Positions 42,628 to 53,000 of a stretch of 59,559 nt of DNA are shown one piece after another. A program made the translations under genes and the position numbers. The first letter of the stretch is position 1. Every line of letters starts with the position of its first letter. The stretch is taken from positions 1 to 59,559 of the forward strand of contig CAMJNN010000001.1 in NCBI GenBank assembly GCA_946407325.1. Direction: 5' to 3'. The notes under the pieces are model-generated. The model saw only the letters and a list, made by a program, of their open reading frames with translations. It was not told the DNA's origin and did no database searches. Origin of the DNA: an uncultured Prevotellaceae bacterium. Lineage in GTDB: Bacteria > Bacteroidota > Bacteroidia > Bacteroidales > Bacteroidaceae.

Positions 42628-43233
42628 ATGAAAAAGCTTAGTATGAAAATGATTCCAGTGGTTTTGTTTATGCTGACCACTTTAGGAAGTTGCAGTGATG
42701 GCACGGCGTTTGACCAGTTGGTGAGCCAGCGTAGAAGCGTGAGAAGTTATGACGCTACTAAGAAGGTGACCGAAGACGAAGTGCGTACTATTATTGCCAC
42801 AGCTCAGGAAGCACCTTCGTGGGCCAATGTGCAAAGTACCCATTATTATGCGGTGATGAGCGAAGAGAAACTGAATGCACTACAACCCCTTATGGGACAG
42901 AACGCCAAGAATACGGCAGATGTGAATGTGGTGATAGTGACCACCTATAAGCAGGGCGAGTCGGGCTTCTTCGACGGAAATGCGAGCAATGAGATAGGTG
43001 ATGGCTGGGGAGCTTTCGACAATGGTCTGAGCAATGCCTTTCTGATTCTGAAAGCTAAGGATATGGGCTTTGACACTTTGATTATGGGGCTACGTGATGC
43101 CAATGGTTTACACAGGTTGCTGGATATTCCGAGCGATGAGGTAGTGACTTCTGTCATTGCTTTGGGTTATGGCAAAGCAGTGCCCAATCGTCCTGTCCGT
43201 AAACAACTGCATGAGATACTTCGAATATTCTAG
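42628..43233 (+). CDS. Nitroreductase-family lipoprotein
   Basis: 201 residues from the ATG at 42628. The lipoprotein signal MKKLSMKMIPVVLFMLTTLG ends at Cys22 (LGSCS). The mature part is a nitroreductase-fold FMN enzyme: SQRRSVRSYDATKKVTEDEV at the N-terminus and SVIALGYGKAVPNRPVR near the C-terminus. Export of a nitroreductase-type protein is unusual. It has its own promoter but follows the two flavodoxin-family genes closely. Electron donor and substrate are unknown. Confidence 0.88.
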   Translation: MKKLSMKMIPVVLFMLTTLGSCSDGTAFDQLVSQRRSVRSYDATKKVTEDEVRTIIATAQEAPSWANVQSTHYYAVMSEEKLNALQPLMGQNAKNTADVNVVIVTTYKQGESGFFDGNASNEIGDGWGAFDNGLSNAFLILKAKDMGFDTLIMGLRDANGLHRLLDIPSDEVVTSVIALGYGKAVPNRPVRKQLHEILRIF

Positions 43234-43256
43234 TGGTCTGTAATCACGAATTATGT

Positions 43257-43287
43257 AATCCCTCCTGTAAAAAGGAGGGATTTTTTT
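43257..43287 (+). terminator. Intrinsic terminator after the nitroreductase gene
   Basis: AATCCCTCCT (43257-43266) / AGGAGGGATT (43273-43282) with a run of seven T from 43281. Confidence 0.85.
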
Positions 43288-43316
43288 GTTTAAATACATA
43301 CTATTTTTTATCTTTG
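43286..43316 (+). promoter_or_regulatory. Promoter of the fructan operon
   Basis: TTG (43286-43288), at the tail of the preceding terminator, 20-nt spacer, TATCTTTG (43309-43316), 22 bp before the first ATG. Confidence 0.65.
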
Positions 43317-43338
43317 CCTTAAATAAAACCATGAAGGC

Positions 43339-44496
43339 ATGAAGAGGATCAAGATAGGATTGTTGCCACGCATTTTGATAGCAATTGTGTTGGGCATCAT
43401 TATTGGTCAGGTGTTTCCACTGGGACTGGTAAGGGTGTTTGAAACATTCAACGCTATCTTCAGTCAGTTCCTGGGCTTCTGCATCCCTTTAATCATTGTG
43501 GGATTGGTCACTATCGCCATTGCCGACATAGGGAAGGAAGCAGGCAAGATGTTGCTCGCTACCGTGATACTGGCCTATGGCTTCACTCTTTTGGCAGGTT
43601 TCCTTTCTCTCTTTACGGGGCTTTCTCTGTTTCCGTCGCTCATCACATCAGGCATTCCTTTGGAGGAGATTTCAGAGGCACAAGGTGTGGAACCCTATTT
43701 CAGCGTGAAGATTCCCCCATTGATGGATGTAATGACTTCGCTGGTACTGGCTTTTGTGTTGGGCTTGGGAGCCGCTTCGATGGACAGTGACTACTTGAAG
43801 AATGTGGCGCGTGATTTCCAACAGATCATCATCAAGACCATCAGCAGTGTGATTCTGCCTTTGTTGCCGCTTTATATCTTCGGTATCTTCCTGAATATGA
43901 CGCACACCGGACAAGTGTTCTCCATACTGATGGTGTTCATCAAGATCATTGGTATTATATTTGCATTGCATATCTTCTGGCTGGTGATGCTCTATGTAAT
44001 AACCGGCACTATGGTGAAGCGCAATCCGTTTAAGTTGCTGTGGACCATGCTTCCTGCCTATTTTACGGCATTAGGAACACAGTCGTCGGCAGCTACGATA
44101 CCAGTAACCCTGGAACAAGCGAAACGTAATGGGGTGAGCAACGAGGTGGCTGGCTTTGTGATACCTCTTTGTGCTACCATCCATTTGTCGGGCAGTATGC
44201 TGAAGATTGTGGCTTGTGCCTTAGCCCTGATGATTATGCAGGGAATGCCCTATACGATAGGTATGTTTGCCGGCTTTATCTGCATGTTGGGTATCACGAT
44301 GGTCGCAGCTCCAGGTGTGCCAGGAGGCGCTATCATGGCGGCATTAGGCGTATTGCAGTCGATGTTGGGTTTTGATGATGCAGCACAGGCATTGATGATA
44401 GGTCTGTATATTGCGATGGATAGTTTCGGTACGGCTTGTAATGTGACGGGTGATGGAGCTATTGCTTTGCTGATAGATAAATTTAAAAACAAATAA
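43339..44496 (+). CDS. Dicarboxylate/amino-acid:cation symporter
   Basis: 385 residues, about eight membrane helices plus re-entrant loops. Family marks: LLPRILIAIVLGIIIGQVFP, the serine-rich loop GTQSSAATIPVTL and the late membrane motif MDSFGTACNVTGDGAIALLI, as in GltP/GltT/SstT-type (DAACS) sodium- or proton-coupled carriers of glutamate, aspartate, serine or C4-dicarboxylates. It is the first gene of the fructan operon, 2 bp ahead of the GH32 gene. Its role there is not obvious. Confidence 0.92.
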   Translation: MKRIKIGLLPRILIAIVLGIIIGQVFPLGLVRVFETFNAIFSQFLGFCIPLIIVGLVTIAIADIGKEAGKMLLATVILAYGFTLLAGFLSLFTGLSLFPSLITSGIPLEEISEAQGVEPYFSVKIPPLMDVMTSLVLAFVLGLGAASMDSDYLKNVARDFQQIIIKTISSVILPLLPLYIFGIFLNMTHTGQVFSILMVFIKIIGIIFALHIFWLVMLYVITGTMVKRNPFKLLWTMLPAYFTALGTQSSAATIPVTLEQAKRNGVSNEVAGFVIPLCATIHLSGSMLKIVACALALMIMQGMPYTIGMFAGFICMLGITMVAAPGVPGGAIMAALGVLQSMLGFDDAAQALMIGLYIAMDSFGTACNVTGDGAIALLIDKFKNK

Positions 44497-44498
44497 AT

Positions 44499-46304
44499 AT
44501 GAAAAGACTGTTGTTTTGTTTGTTGAGCGTATTGGCATTGACGGCCTTTGCTTCAGGAGGCGATGTTGAAGTTGTTGACCTGGGCGATGGTCATGGGATG
44601 GTACGCATCAACCCTACGCAGAAATATCTGATTCTACCAGTGGAAGATACAGCACCTGATGTAAGCATTAGTGTAATGGCTGACAACATGCAGGTGGAAA
44701 CCTTTACCGTTCGTTTGGCTGTCAACAAGGTGGATTATACGGTGCCCTACGACCTGTCGAAAGTGGCCGGCAAGCATGTAGTGCTTCGCTTTGCCATGAG
44801 TCCGTTGGAGAGAGGGAAGGACCGTCCGAAAGTGAATGAATCGGCGTTCAGCTCTCGTCTCACTTTGGCGAATAACTTTGATGCCAGCAACAGAGAGACT
44901 TTGTGGCGCCCTGTATATCATTTCTCTCCCCAATACGGTTGGATGAACGATCCCAACGGTATGGTATATAAAGATGGTGAGTATCATCTGTTTTATCAGT
45001 ATAACCCTTATGGATCGCGTTGGGGTAATATGAACTGGGGACATGCCATCAGTCGTGATCTGGTATCATGGGAACACTTGCCTGTAGCTATCTCTCCTGA
45101 CGGATTGGGAACTATTTTCAGTGGTTCGGCAGTGGTGGATAAGAACAATACCGCTGGCTTTGGTGTCGGTGCCATTGTGGCATTCTATACCCAAGCAAGT
45201 GCTCGACAAATGCAGAGTATCGCCTATAGTACCGATAATGGCCGCACGTTTAAGAAATATGCCGGCAACCCTGTGCTGACGGGCGAAATAGCTGATTTTC
45301 GTGATCCTAAAGTGATATGGCATGAAGGCTCTCAGAAATGGATTATGGCTTTGGCCGTGCAGCAGGTGATTCGTTTCTATTCATCGCCTAACTTGAAAGA
45401 CTGGACTTATGAGAGCAACTTCGGCGAAGGACAAGGTGTTCATGATGGTGTGTGGGAGTGCCCTGACCTGTTTGAGTTGCCTGTAGCTGGTACCAACCAG
45501 AAAAAATGGGTGCTGGTGGTGAATATCAACCCAGGTGGACCATTTGGAGGAAGTGCTACACAGTATTTTGTGGGTTCGTTCGACGGACACAAGTTTGTAA
45601 ATGAATCGCCAAAGGTTACGAAATGGATGGACTTTGGTAAAGACCATTATGCTACGGTGACTTGGAGCAATGCACCACAGAACCGTGTGATTGCGTTGGC
45701 GTGGATGAGTAATTGGCAGTATGCTAATGACGTGCCTACCATGCAGTTCCGTAGTGCCAACTCGGTGCCTCGCGACCTGCAGCTGTTCCAGTTGGATGGT
45801 GAGACATATATGCAATCGGCTCCATCGCCAGAGCTGTTGAAGCTTAGAGGCGAGAAGGTGATGAGCAAGTCGTTCAGCGTGGGTAAGGAATATAGCATTG
45901 AGAAACTGATGGATAACAATGCTGGAACCTACGAGATAACAATGACGGTGCGTCAGAAGAAACAGGGAAGTCTGACTTTCCGCTTGATGAACCAGCAAGG
46001 TGAGGAGATAGAATACCGCCTGGATATGGCAAAGCGGGAGCTGACCTGCATTCGTGATAAGAGTGGGGTAGCAGACTTTAGCAAAGACTTCATTACTTCT
46101 ACGGTGACACAAGTAGAGGGGGGCGACTTGCAACTGAGGTTTATCGTGGATCGTTGCAGTGTGGAGGCCTTTGTGAACGATGGTCGCTTTGTGATGACCA
46201 ATCTGGTATTTCCCCATACTCCTTATAATAAGGTGGTTCTGAATGCTACTGGTGGTAGTGTGCAGGTTAAGAATTTCACGGTGTATAATCTTAAAACTAA
46301 TTAA
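44499..46304 (+). CDS. GH32-family fructanase (levanase/inulinase-type)
   Basis: 601 residues with a signal peptide (MKRLLFCLLSVLALTAFASG). An N-terminal beta domain of about 115 residues precedes the GH32 five-bladed propeller. Its motifs are GWMNDPNG with nucleophile Asp151, FRDPK near residue 267 and WECPDLF near 319 with the acid/base Glu; a C-terminal beta-sandwich follows. It hydrolyses beta-fructosides such as levan, inulin or sucrose; exo or endo action is not decided by sequence. Directly followed by a sugar transporter and fructokinase. Confidence 0.94.
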   Translation: MKRLLFCLLSVLALTAFASGGDVEVVDLGDGHGMVRINPTQKYLILPVEDTAPDVSISVMADNMQVETFTVRLAVNKVDYTVPYDLSKVAGKHVVLRFAMSPLERGKDRPKVNESAFSSRLTLANNFDASNRETLWRPVYHFSPQYGWMNDPNGMVYKDGEYHLFYQYNPYGSRWGNMNWGHAISRDLVSWEHLPVAISPDGLGTIFSGSAVVDKNNTAGFGVGAIVAFYTQASARQMQSIAYSTDNGRTFKKYAGNPVLTGEIADFRDPKVIWHEGSQKWIMALAVQQVIRFYSSPNLKDWTYESNFGEGQGVHDGVWECPDLFELPVAGTNQKKWVLVVNINPGGPFGGSATQYFVGSFDGHKFVNESPKVTKWMDFGKDHYATVTWSNAPQNRVIALAWMSNWQYANDVPTMQFRSANSVPRDLQLFQLDGETYMQSAPSPELLKLRGEKVMSKSFSVGKEYSIEKLMDNNAGTYEITMTVRQKKQGSLTFRLMNQQGEEIEYRLDMAKRELTCIRDKSGVADFSKDFITSTVTQVEGGDLQLRFIVDRCSVEAFVNDGRFVMTNLVFPHTPYNKVVLNATGGSVQVKNFTVYNLKTN

Positions 46305-46308
46305 TATA

Positions 46309-47475
46309 ATGAGTAATCAAAATCAATCTCAGATGGCGAAGCTGGTACCTGTGATGCTCTGCTTCTTCGCTATGGGCTTTGTCGATTTAGTGGGCATCGC
46401 CTCTAACTATGTAAAAGATGATTTGCAACTGACGGATTCTGTGGCCAACATTTTTCCGTCGTTAGTGTTCTTCTGGTTCCTTATCTTCTCTGTGCCTACG
46501 GGCATGTTGATGAACAAGATTGGGCGCAAGAAGACGGTGATGCTGTCACTCATCGTTACGGTATTGTCATTATTGTTGCCGTTGTTTGGCAATAACTTCG
46601 GCATCATGCTGGTGGCATTCTCGTTGCTGGGCATTGGCAATGCCTTGATGCAGACATCCCTCAATCCGCTAGTGTCTTCCATCATCGGTGGAAAGAACCT
46701 GGCATCTACGCTGACTTTCGGACAGTTTATCAAGGCCATCGCTTCGTTCATTGCTCCTTATCTGGCTATGTGGGGAGCCACACATGTTATCCCTGATCTG
46801 GGTTATGACTGGCGTGTGCTGTTTGCTATCTTCTTGGTGGTGGGTGTCATCGCTACGTTGGCGTTGGGTGTTACAAAGATTGAGGAAGAGCCTATTGAAG
46901 GAAAGGCTTCTACTTTTGTTGAGTGTCTGCAACTGTTGGGCAAGCCCATCGTACTGCTCTCGTTCTTCGGCATCATGTGTCATGTGGGCATTGATGTGGG
47001 TGTGAACACTACTGCCCCGAAGATTCTGATGGAGCGTTTGGGCATGACGCTCAACGAGGCTGCTTTCGCTACCAGTCTGTATTTCATCTTCCGTACGTTA
47101 GGATGTCTCACAGGCTCGTTCTTCTTGCGTATTTTGAAGACGCGCACTTTCTTTATTATCAGTGTGGTGATGATGGCACTCAGTATGGCATTGCTGTTTA
47201 CAGGACAGGCCCAGTGGATGCTTTATGCAGGTATTGCTCTGGTGGGTTATGGTAACTCCAATATCTTCCCCATTGTGTTCAGTCAGGCATTACTCTCCGT
47301 ACCCGACAAGCAGAACGAGGTGAGCGGACTGATGATTATGGGTTTGTTTGGTGGTACCATCTTCCCGTTGATCATGGGCTTTGCCAGCGATGCTATCGGA
47401 CAGGCTGGTGCTGTACTGGTGATGGCTATTGGCGTAATTTATCTGTTATCGTTTATCAAGCAAGTTAAAGCATAA
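46309..47475 (+). CDS. MFS sugar transporter, probable fructose permease
   Basis: 388 residues from the ATG at 46309, 12 membrane helices. The GlcP/FucP-type MFS pattern is visible (MLCFFAMGFVDLVGIASNYVKDDL; MNKIGRKKTVMLSLIV). Fructose specificity is inferred only from position between GH32 and fructokinase. Spacing to both neighbours is 4-5 bp. Confidence 0.9.
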   Translation: MSNQNQSQMAKLVPVMLCFFAMGFVDLVGIASNYVKDDLQLTDSVANIFPSLVFFWFLIFSVPTGMLMNKIGRKKTVMLSLIVTVLSLLLPLFGNNFGIMLVAFSLLGIGNALMQTSLNPLVSSIIGGKNLASTLTFGQFIKAIASFIAPYLAMWGATHVIPDLGYDWRVLFAIFLVVGVIATLALGVTKIEEEPIEGKASTFVECLQLLGKPIVLLSFFGIMCHVGIDVGVNTTAPKILMERLGMTLNEAAFATSLYFIFRTLGCLTGSFFLRILKTRTFFIISVVMMALSMALLFTGQAQWMLYAGIALVGYGNSNIFPIVFSQALLSVPDKQNEVSGLMIMGLFGGTIFPLIMGFASDAIGQAGAVLVMAIGVIYLLSFIKQVKA

Positions 47476-47480
47476 ATAAT

Positions 47481-48368
47481 ATGAAAGATATAGTTGTAGG
47501 AATGGGTGAGGCATTGTTCGATTGCCTGCCTGAAGGTAAGAAGATAGGTGGCGCTCCTGCTAATTTTGCCTATCATGTGTCGCAGTTTGGCTTCAAGAGT
47601 TGTGTGGTGAGTGCTGTAGGCAATGATGAGGATGGTGACGAGATTATGCGCATTTTCAACCAGCGTGGATTGAACACACTGATTGAGCGTGTGCCGTTCC
47701 CTACAGGCACCGTGCAGGTGACACTGGATGAGAAGGGTGTTCCTTCCTATGAGATTAAGAAAGAAGTGGCTTGGGATAATATTCCTTTTACTGATGAGTT
47801 GAAGGAGTTGGCACATAATGCCCGTGCCGTTTGTTTCGGTTCACTGGCTCAACGTAGTGCTACAAGTCACGAAACCATAGTTAAGTTCTTAGAGGAGATG
47901 TCAGCAGACGATGATACCTTGAAAATATTTGATATCAACCTGCGTCAGCGCTTTTATACGCCTGATTTGTTGGAAGAGTCAATGGGACGTTGCAATATCC
48001 TGAAGATTAATGATGAGGAACTGGAACTTGTGAGCCGTTTGTTTGGCTTCCATTCTATCTCACAAGAAGATAAGTGCTGGATTCTGTTGGCTAAGAATGG
48101 CTTGAAGATGCTCATTCTTACTTGTGGTACTGAAGGAAGCTATGTGTTCACGCCAGGAAAGGTTTCATATCAGCCCACACCTCGTGTTGTTGTAGCTGAC
48201 ACCGTTGGTGCAGGCGATAGCTTTACAGGAGCCTTTACTGCTGCTATCTTAGCAGGCAAGCCTGTTGAAGAGGCACATAAGTTGGCTGTGGAAGTCAGTG
48301 CTTTTGTATGCACACAGAGTGGCGCGATGCCAGTATTGCCTGATGAGCTGAAGGCACGTCTGGCTTAA
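47481..48368 (+). CDS. PfkB-family carbohydrate kinase, probable fructokinase
   Basis: 295 residues. The ribokinase/PfkB fold is clear: VGMGEALFDCLPEGKKIGGAPANFAYH at the N-terminus (substrate-binding GGAPANxA) and DTVGAGDSFTGAF near the C-terminus with the catalytic Asp. It probably makes fructose-6-phosphate from imported fructose. Last gene of the operon. Confidence 0.92.
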   Translation: MKDIVVGMGEALFDCLPEGKKIGGAPANFAYHVSQFGFKSCVVSAVGNDEDGDEIMRIFNQRGLNTLIERVPFPTGTVQVTLDEKGVPSYEIKKEVAWDNIPFTDELKELAHNARAVCFGSLAQRSATSHETIVKFLEEMSADDDTLKIFDINLRQRFYTPDLLEESMGRCNILKINDEELELVSRLFGFHSISQEDKCWILLAKNGLKMLILTCGTEGSYVFTPGKVSYQPTPRVVVADTVGAGDSFTGAFTAAILAGKPVEEAHKLAVEVSAFVCTQSGAMPVLPDELKARLA

Positions 48369-48386
48369 TTAGCTCACCTATTATAA

Positions 48387-48416
48387 AAGAGCGCTCACCA
48401 TTTGGTGAGCGCTCTT
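48387..48416. terminator. Bidirectional terminator after the fructan operon
   Basis: AAGAGCGCTCACCA (48387-48400) / TGGTGAGCGCTCTT (48403-48416), perfect 14-bp arms around TT. It separates the kinase gene from the convergent acidic protein gene. Confidence 0.8.
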
Positions 48417-48439
48417 ATTGTTTAACCCAATGTCGTGAT

Positions 48440-48883
48440 TTAATCTGATAACAGATCTTTTAAGAACTCGTTAAGTTCTTCGTCCAAGCCTTTGAGCAAC
48501 CCATCTGTGACAATCAGTGTATCATCATCCATTAGCAGTAGCTCGGCAATGGTCTCTTTATCCTCGTCCACATACACGAAAGAGTAGGGCTGCATAATCT
48601 GCACCTTTGCAAAATCGCCAGCATCTTTCATTTCCTGTAGGATGGCAGTAAGAGTATCTGTTACCATTTCTTCGAAATCATCACCATCGTATTCCACCCA
48701 TTCCTTAACAGAGGTGCGCCCTAGCTCATTATCATCGTCATCTATCAAGCTGACAGTACCTGTCTGAGGATTGGCCTGTATGTGCAAATCGGTAACAAAG
48801 GTCTCGTCCTCGACAGTGAATTTGCCGATAGCCTTGCGTAGGGTAGCCTTAAGCTGTGCGGATGATGAATCGTTCAGTTTCAT
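48440..48883 (-). CDS. Acidic conserved-type hypothetical protein, 147 aa
   Basis: Family not recognised. It is very acidic (LIDDDDNELG, LLMDDDT, ending EELNEFLKDLLSD), with no signal peptide or membrane segment. Alternating strands and helices suggest a compact soluble domain. A minus-strand TATATTTG box (complement of 48906-48913) lies 22 bp before the ATG. It is monocistronic between the fructan operon and the DUF6340 gene. Confidence 0.7.
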   Translation of the reverse strand: MKLNDSSSAQLKATLRKAIGKFTVEDETFVTDLHIQANPQTGTVSLIDDDDNELGRTSVKEWVEYDGDDFEEMVTDTLTAILQEMKDAGDFAKVQIMQPYSFVYVDEDKETIAELLLMDDDTLIVTDGLLKGLDEELNEFLKDLLSD

Positions 48884-48905
48884 ATATCAACGAATAATTA
48901 TCGGG

Positions 48906-48913
48906 CAAATATA
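48906..48913 (-). promoter_or_regulatory. -7 promoter box of the acidic protein gene
   Basis: TATATTTG on the minus strand; no clear TTG at -33. Confidence 0.4.
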
Positions 48914-48945
48914 AGCATTTTTTGTAAAAGTGTTCATGCTATTGC

Positions 48946-50004
48946 CTAAAAATCTTCATTAAAACGCTGCATCTGCATCTTAACGCTGGCATAACTCTGC
49001 TTTCTGGTGTTTAACTGCTGGAGATATATGCTTGTAAATTGCGCCACCTCGCCTTGGTTGGCTTGCAGGGCATATTGCTGTGCTTTGGTAGCCCACTCAA
49101 TGGCTTGGTCGATATCATCCAGCATCTCATGACCCAGTGCCAGGTTGTAAGATGCATACATTTTCTTCTTGTTGCTCTTGCTCTCGTCATAAGCTTGTTG
49201 CCATAACTTCATAGCCTCATCCCACTTGTCTTCTTTTACGAGTACCGCAGCATCACGCATCGATACAGAGCCGTTGGTAAAATAGTAACGGGTGGCTGTT
49301 TCCCAATAGGGTACGAAGGTCTTGGCGATAAACTCACCTGCATAATTACTGGCTTCGCTCACGATGCTTTGGTTAGTGGGTAATTCGCGTACCGACTCGG
49401 TAATATCCTCTCCAAAGCCTTGCCAGAAGATGCTATCTACCTTGTTGATTGGCGCGCGTACAGCCTGTTGTAGCAGATACACACGTACAGTGGGTGCCAC
49501 TTTAACATCTGTATTGGCTACATAAAAGCCTGTATAATAATCAGGAGCTGCTTTCGTCTCTGTACGTAGCTCAAGTCCCTCAAGGGCAATCAGGAAATCG
49601 ACACCCAGTTGCTGGGTCAGTTCGTTCACCTCATCGCGAGTGAGTGTCTGACGGCGTTCTTCCCTGTCACCTGCACGCAAGGCAGAGTCGCAGATGATGA
49701 CGGTATCGAAATAATCACCATCAGCCAATGCCTGAGCCAATGATTCTGTAGCTGCCTTACTGTCACCTGATAAATATTGCGTCTTGCGGTACTGCGTGCG
49801 CATGTTTACATCAGGCTCGTCAGAAAACTGTCTGGGCAGTTGGGTAGGAGTGCCTTCCACCACATTATTTACCACTGCCACCTTCCTGAGTTCGTTAGGG
49901 AAACTCATTTGAGCAGGAAGTAAATAGTCGATAGAGAGATAGTCAACACTCTGGCAGCCCCAAAGCACTACCAAACCAAACAATATCAGTAATACCTTCC
50001 TCAT
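48946..50004 (-). CDS. DUF6340-type lipoprotein
   Basis: 352 residues from the ATG at 50004. The signal MRKVLLILFGLVVLWG ends in a lipobox Cys (LWGCQS). The mature N-terminus VDYLSIDYLLPAQMSFPNE followed by KVAVVNNVVEG is typical of a conserved Bacteroidales lipoprotein family that I read as DUF6340. The C-terminal third has TPR-like helical repeats (EAMKLWQQAYDESKSN; AIEWATKAQQYALQA). Function unknown. It starts 14 bp after secA and is probably cotranscribed. Confidence 0.8.
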   Translation of the reverse strand: MRKVLLILFGLVVLWGCQSVDYLSIDYLLPAQMSFPNELRKVAVVNNVVEGTPTQLPRQFSDEPDVNMRTQYRKTQYLSGDSKAATESLAQALADGDYFDTVIICDSALRAGDREERRQTLTRDEVNELTQQLGVDFLIALEGLELRTETKAAPDYYTGFYVANTDVKVAPTVRVYLLQQAVRAPINKVDSIFWQGFGEDITESVRELPTNQSIVSEASNYAGEFIAKTFVPYWETATRYYFTNGSVSMRDAAVLVKEDKWDEAMKLWQQAYDESKSNKKKMYASYNLALGHEMLDDIDQAIEWATKAQQYALQANQGEVAQFTSIYLQQLNTRKQSYASVKMQMQRFNEDF

Positions 50005-50018
50005 TCTATGGTTCACGA

Positions 50019-53000
50019 TTATAGCCCTTTCCCGTGGCAATTCTTGAACTTCTTGCCACTACCGCATGGACATGGATCGTTACGACCCACGGTCTTTGGT
50101 GCGACGTACGGCGTTCTCTGTTGCTCACGTGTATCATGTGCTGCAGCAGCCTGTTGTGCAGGGTCACCGCCCGATAATGAACCGGCATCACGTTTGTTCT
50201 CACGCATCTGACTCATATCTTGGCGTCTCTCAGGAGCAGCTTGCTGCACTTGCTGTGGTTCCTGCAAAGGAATCTGTCCACGCATTAAGATAGAAATGGT
50301 GTCATTGTTGATGACTTCAACCATGTCGTCAAACAGCTTAGCAGAATCGAGTTTATAGAGCACCAATGGGTCTTTCTGCTCGTAGCGAGCATTCTGCACA
50401 GAATTACGCAGTTCGTCAAGGCAGCGCAGGTTCTCTTTCCATTCCTCATCGATGACATGCAGCAGGATAGACTTCTCAAACTGCTTGACAATCGCCTTAC
50501 ATTCGGTCTCGTAAGCCTCCTTGAGGTTGCAAGAGATGTTGTACATCTTACGACCATCGGTAATAGGAATAAGTATGTTCTCGTACATCTGACCCTGGGT
50601 CTCATACACCTGCTTGATGACAGGATATGCGATTTCAGCCATGTGGTCGGTGCGCTGCTTGAAATGAAGCATTGCATTATCGAAAATCATGCCAGCCAGA
50701 TCTTCCTTATTCTTGTTCATGAAGTCGTTCTCGTCGAATGGTGTCTCCAAAGCAAAAGTCTTGAGTACTTCCATCTTGCAGTCATCGTAGGTAGCCAACT
50801 GGGTAGCATTGAAGCAACGCTCCCAAATCATATTGGCAATATCCATGCCGATACGTTCACCCATGAGGGCATGACGGCGTTTCTCATAGATTACAGTACG
50901 CTGCTTGTTCATCACATCATCGTAGTCGAGCAAGTGCTTACGGATACCGAAGTTGTTTTCCTCCACTTTCTTCTGAGCGTTCTCTATAGAGCGGGTGATG
51001 AGGCTGTGTTCCAGTACTTCACCATCCTTGAATCCCATGCGGTCCATGAGACGAGCTACCTTCTCAGAAGCGAACTTACGCATCAGGTCATCTTCCAAAG
51101 ATACGAAGAATACAGATGAGCCTGGGTCACCCTGACGACCGGAACGGCCTCGCAGCTGACGGTCAACTCGGCGTGACTCATGGCGCTCAGTACCGATGAT
51201 GGCCAAACCACCAGCCTCACGTACCTCCGGACTTAGCTTGATATCGGTACCACGACCAGCCATGTTGGTGGCGATGGTAACGGTACTTGTCTGACCTGCC
51301 TGTGCCACAATCTCGGCCTCACGCTGGTGCAGCTTTGCATTCAGCACGTTGTGCTTGATCTTGCGCATGGCCAGCATACGGCTCAAGGTTTCAGATATTT
51401 CAACCGAGGTAGTACCTACCAATACAGGACGACCTTGGTTGACCATATTTTCTATCTCCTCGATAACAGCCTTATATTTCTCGCGTTTGGTCTTATAAAC
51501 GCGGTCGTTCATATCCTTACGGATTACTGGACGGTTGGTAGGAATTACCACTACCTCCAGTTTGTAGATATCCCAGAACTCGCCTTCCTCTGTCTCAGCC
51601 GTACCGGTCATACCTGCCAGTTTGTGATACATACGGAAGTAGTTCTGTAAGGTAATGGTAGCGAAGGTTTGTGTAGCACCTTCAATCTTCACACGCTCCT
51701 TAGATTCAACAGCCTGGTGCAATCCATCCGACCAGCGACGGCCTTCCATGATACGGCCCGTCTGCTCATCCACAATCTTCACCTCACCATTCAACACTAC
51801 ATAGTCAACATCAATCTCAAACATGGTGTAAGCTTTGAGCAACTGTATCAGTGTGTGCACGCGCTCAGCCTTGGTAGAGTAGATGTTCAGCAACTCATCT
51901 TTCTTTGCCAAGCGCTCTTCATCGTTCAAGCTCTTGTCGTTCTCCAGCTCGGCCAACTGTGTCACAATGTCAGGCAGCACGAAGAAGCTGGGCTCAGAGG
52001 TGTAGCTACTCAGTTCGTCGAAACCTTTGTCGGTCAGCTCCACACTCTTCAGCTTTTCATCAATCACGAAGTAGAGTGGGTCGGTCACCTCGTGCATGCG
52101 CCTCATGTTCTGCTCCATATAGATCTCCTCGGTAGCCAGCATACCCGTCTTGATGCCCTGCTCGCTGAGGAACTTGATCAATGGCTTGTTCTTTGGCAGT
52201 GCCTTATGACTGCGGTAGAGGGCCAGGAAGCCTTCTTCCACCTCTTTCTTGTCCTCAGAGTAAATCAGCTTGCGGGCTTCTGCCAGGTATTTGGTAGCCA
52301 GGTCGCGCTGCTTAGCCACGAGGCGTTCTACATACGGACGGAAATCCTCGAACAACTGCGTATCGGCATTCTGAGGAATAGGACCAGAGATGATAAGAGG
52401 GGTACGTGCATCGTCAATCAGCACAGAGTCCACCTCATCGACAATGGCGTAGTTGTGTTTGCGCTGCACCAGGTCTTGTGGACGAATGGCCATGTTGTCG
52501 CGCAGGTAGTCGAAACCAAACTCATTGTTGGTACCGAAGGTGATATCTGCCAGATAGGCATTTCGACGTGGAATTGAGTTCGGCTGATGCTTGTCGATGC
52601 AATCGACACTCAGTCCGTGGAACATGTAGAGCGGACCCATCCACTCGGCATCACGCTTAGCCAGGTAGTCGTTCACTGTTACCACATGTACACCGTTGCC
52701 TGTTAAGGCGTTAAGGAATACAGGCAGGGTAGCCACCAACGTCTTACCTTCACCTGTTGCCATTTCGGCTATCTTGCCTTGATGCAGTACCACACCACCA
52801 ATGAGCTGTACATCGTAGTGCACCATGTTCCAGGTCACCTCGTTACCACCAGCCATCCAATGGTTCTGATAGATAGCCTTGTCATCCTCAATACGTACAA
52901 AGTCGTGTGAAGCCGCCAGCTCACGGTCAAAATCAGTAGCTGTCACCACAATCTCTTCGTTCTCAGAGAAACGCTTGGCAGTTTCCTTCACGATGGCAAA

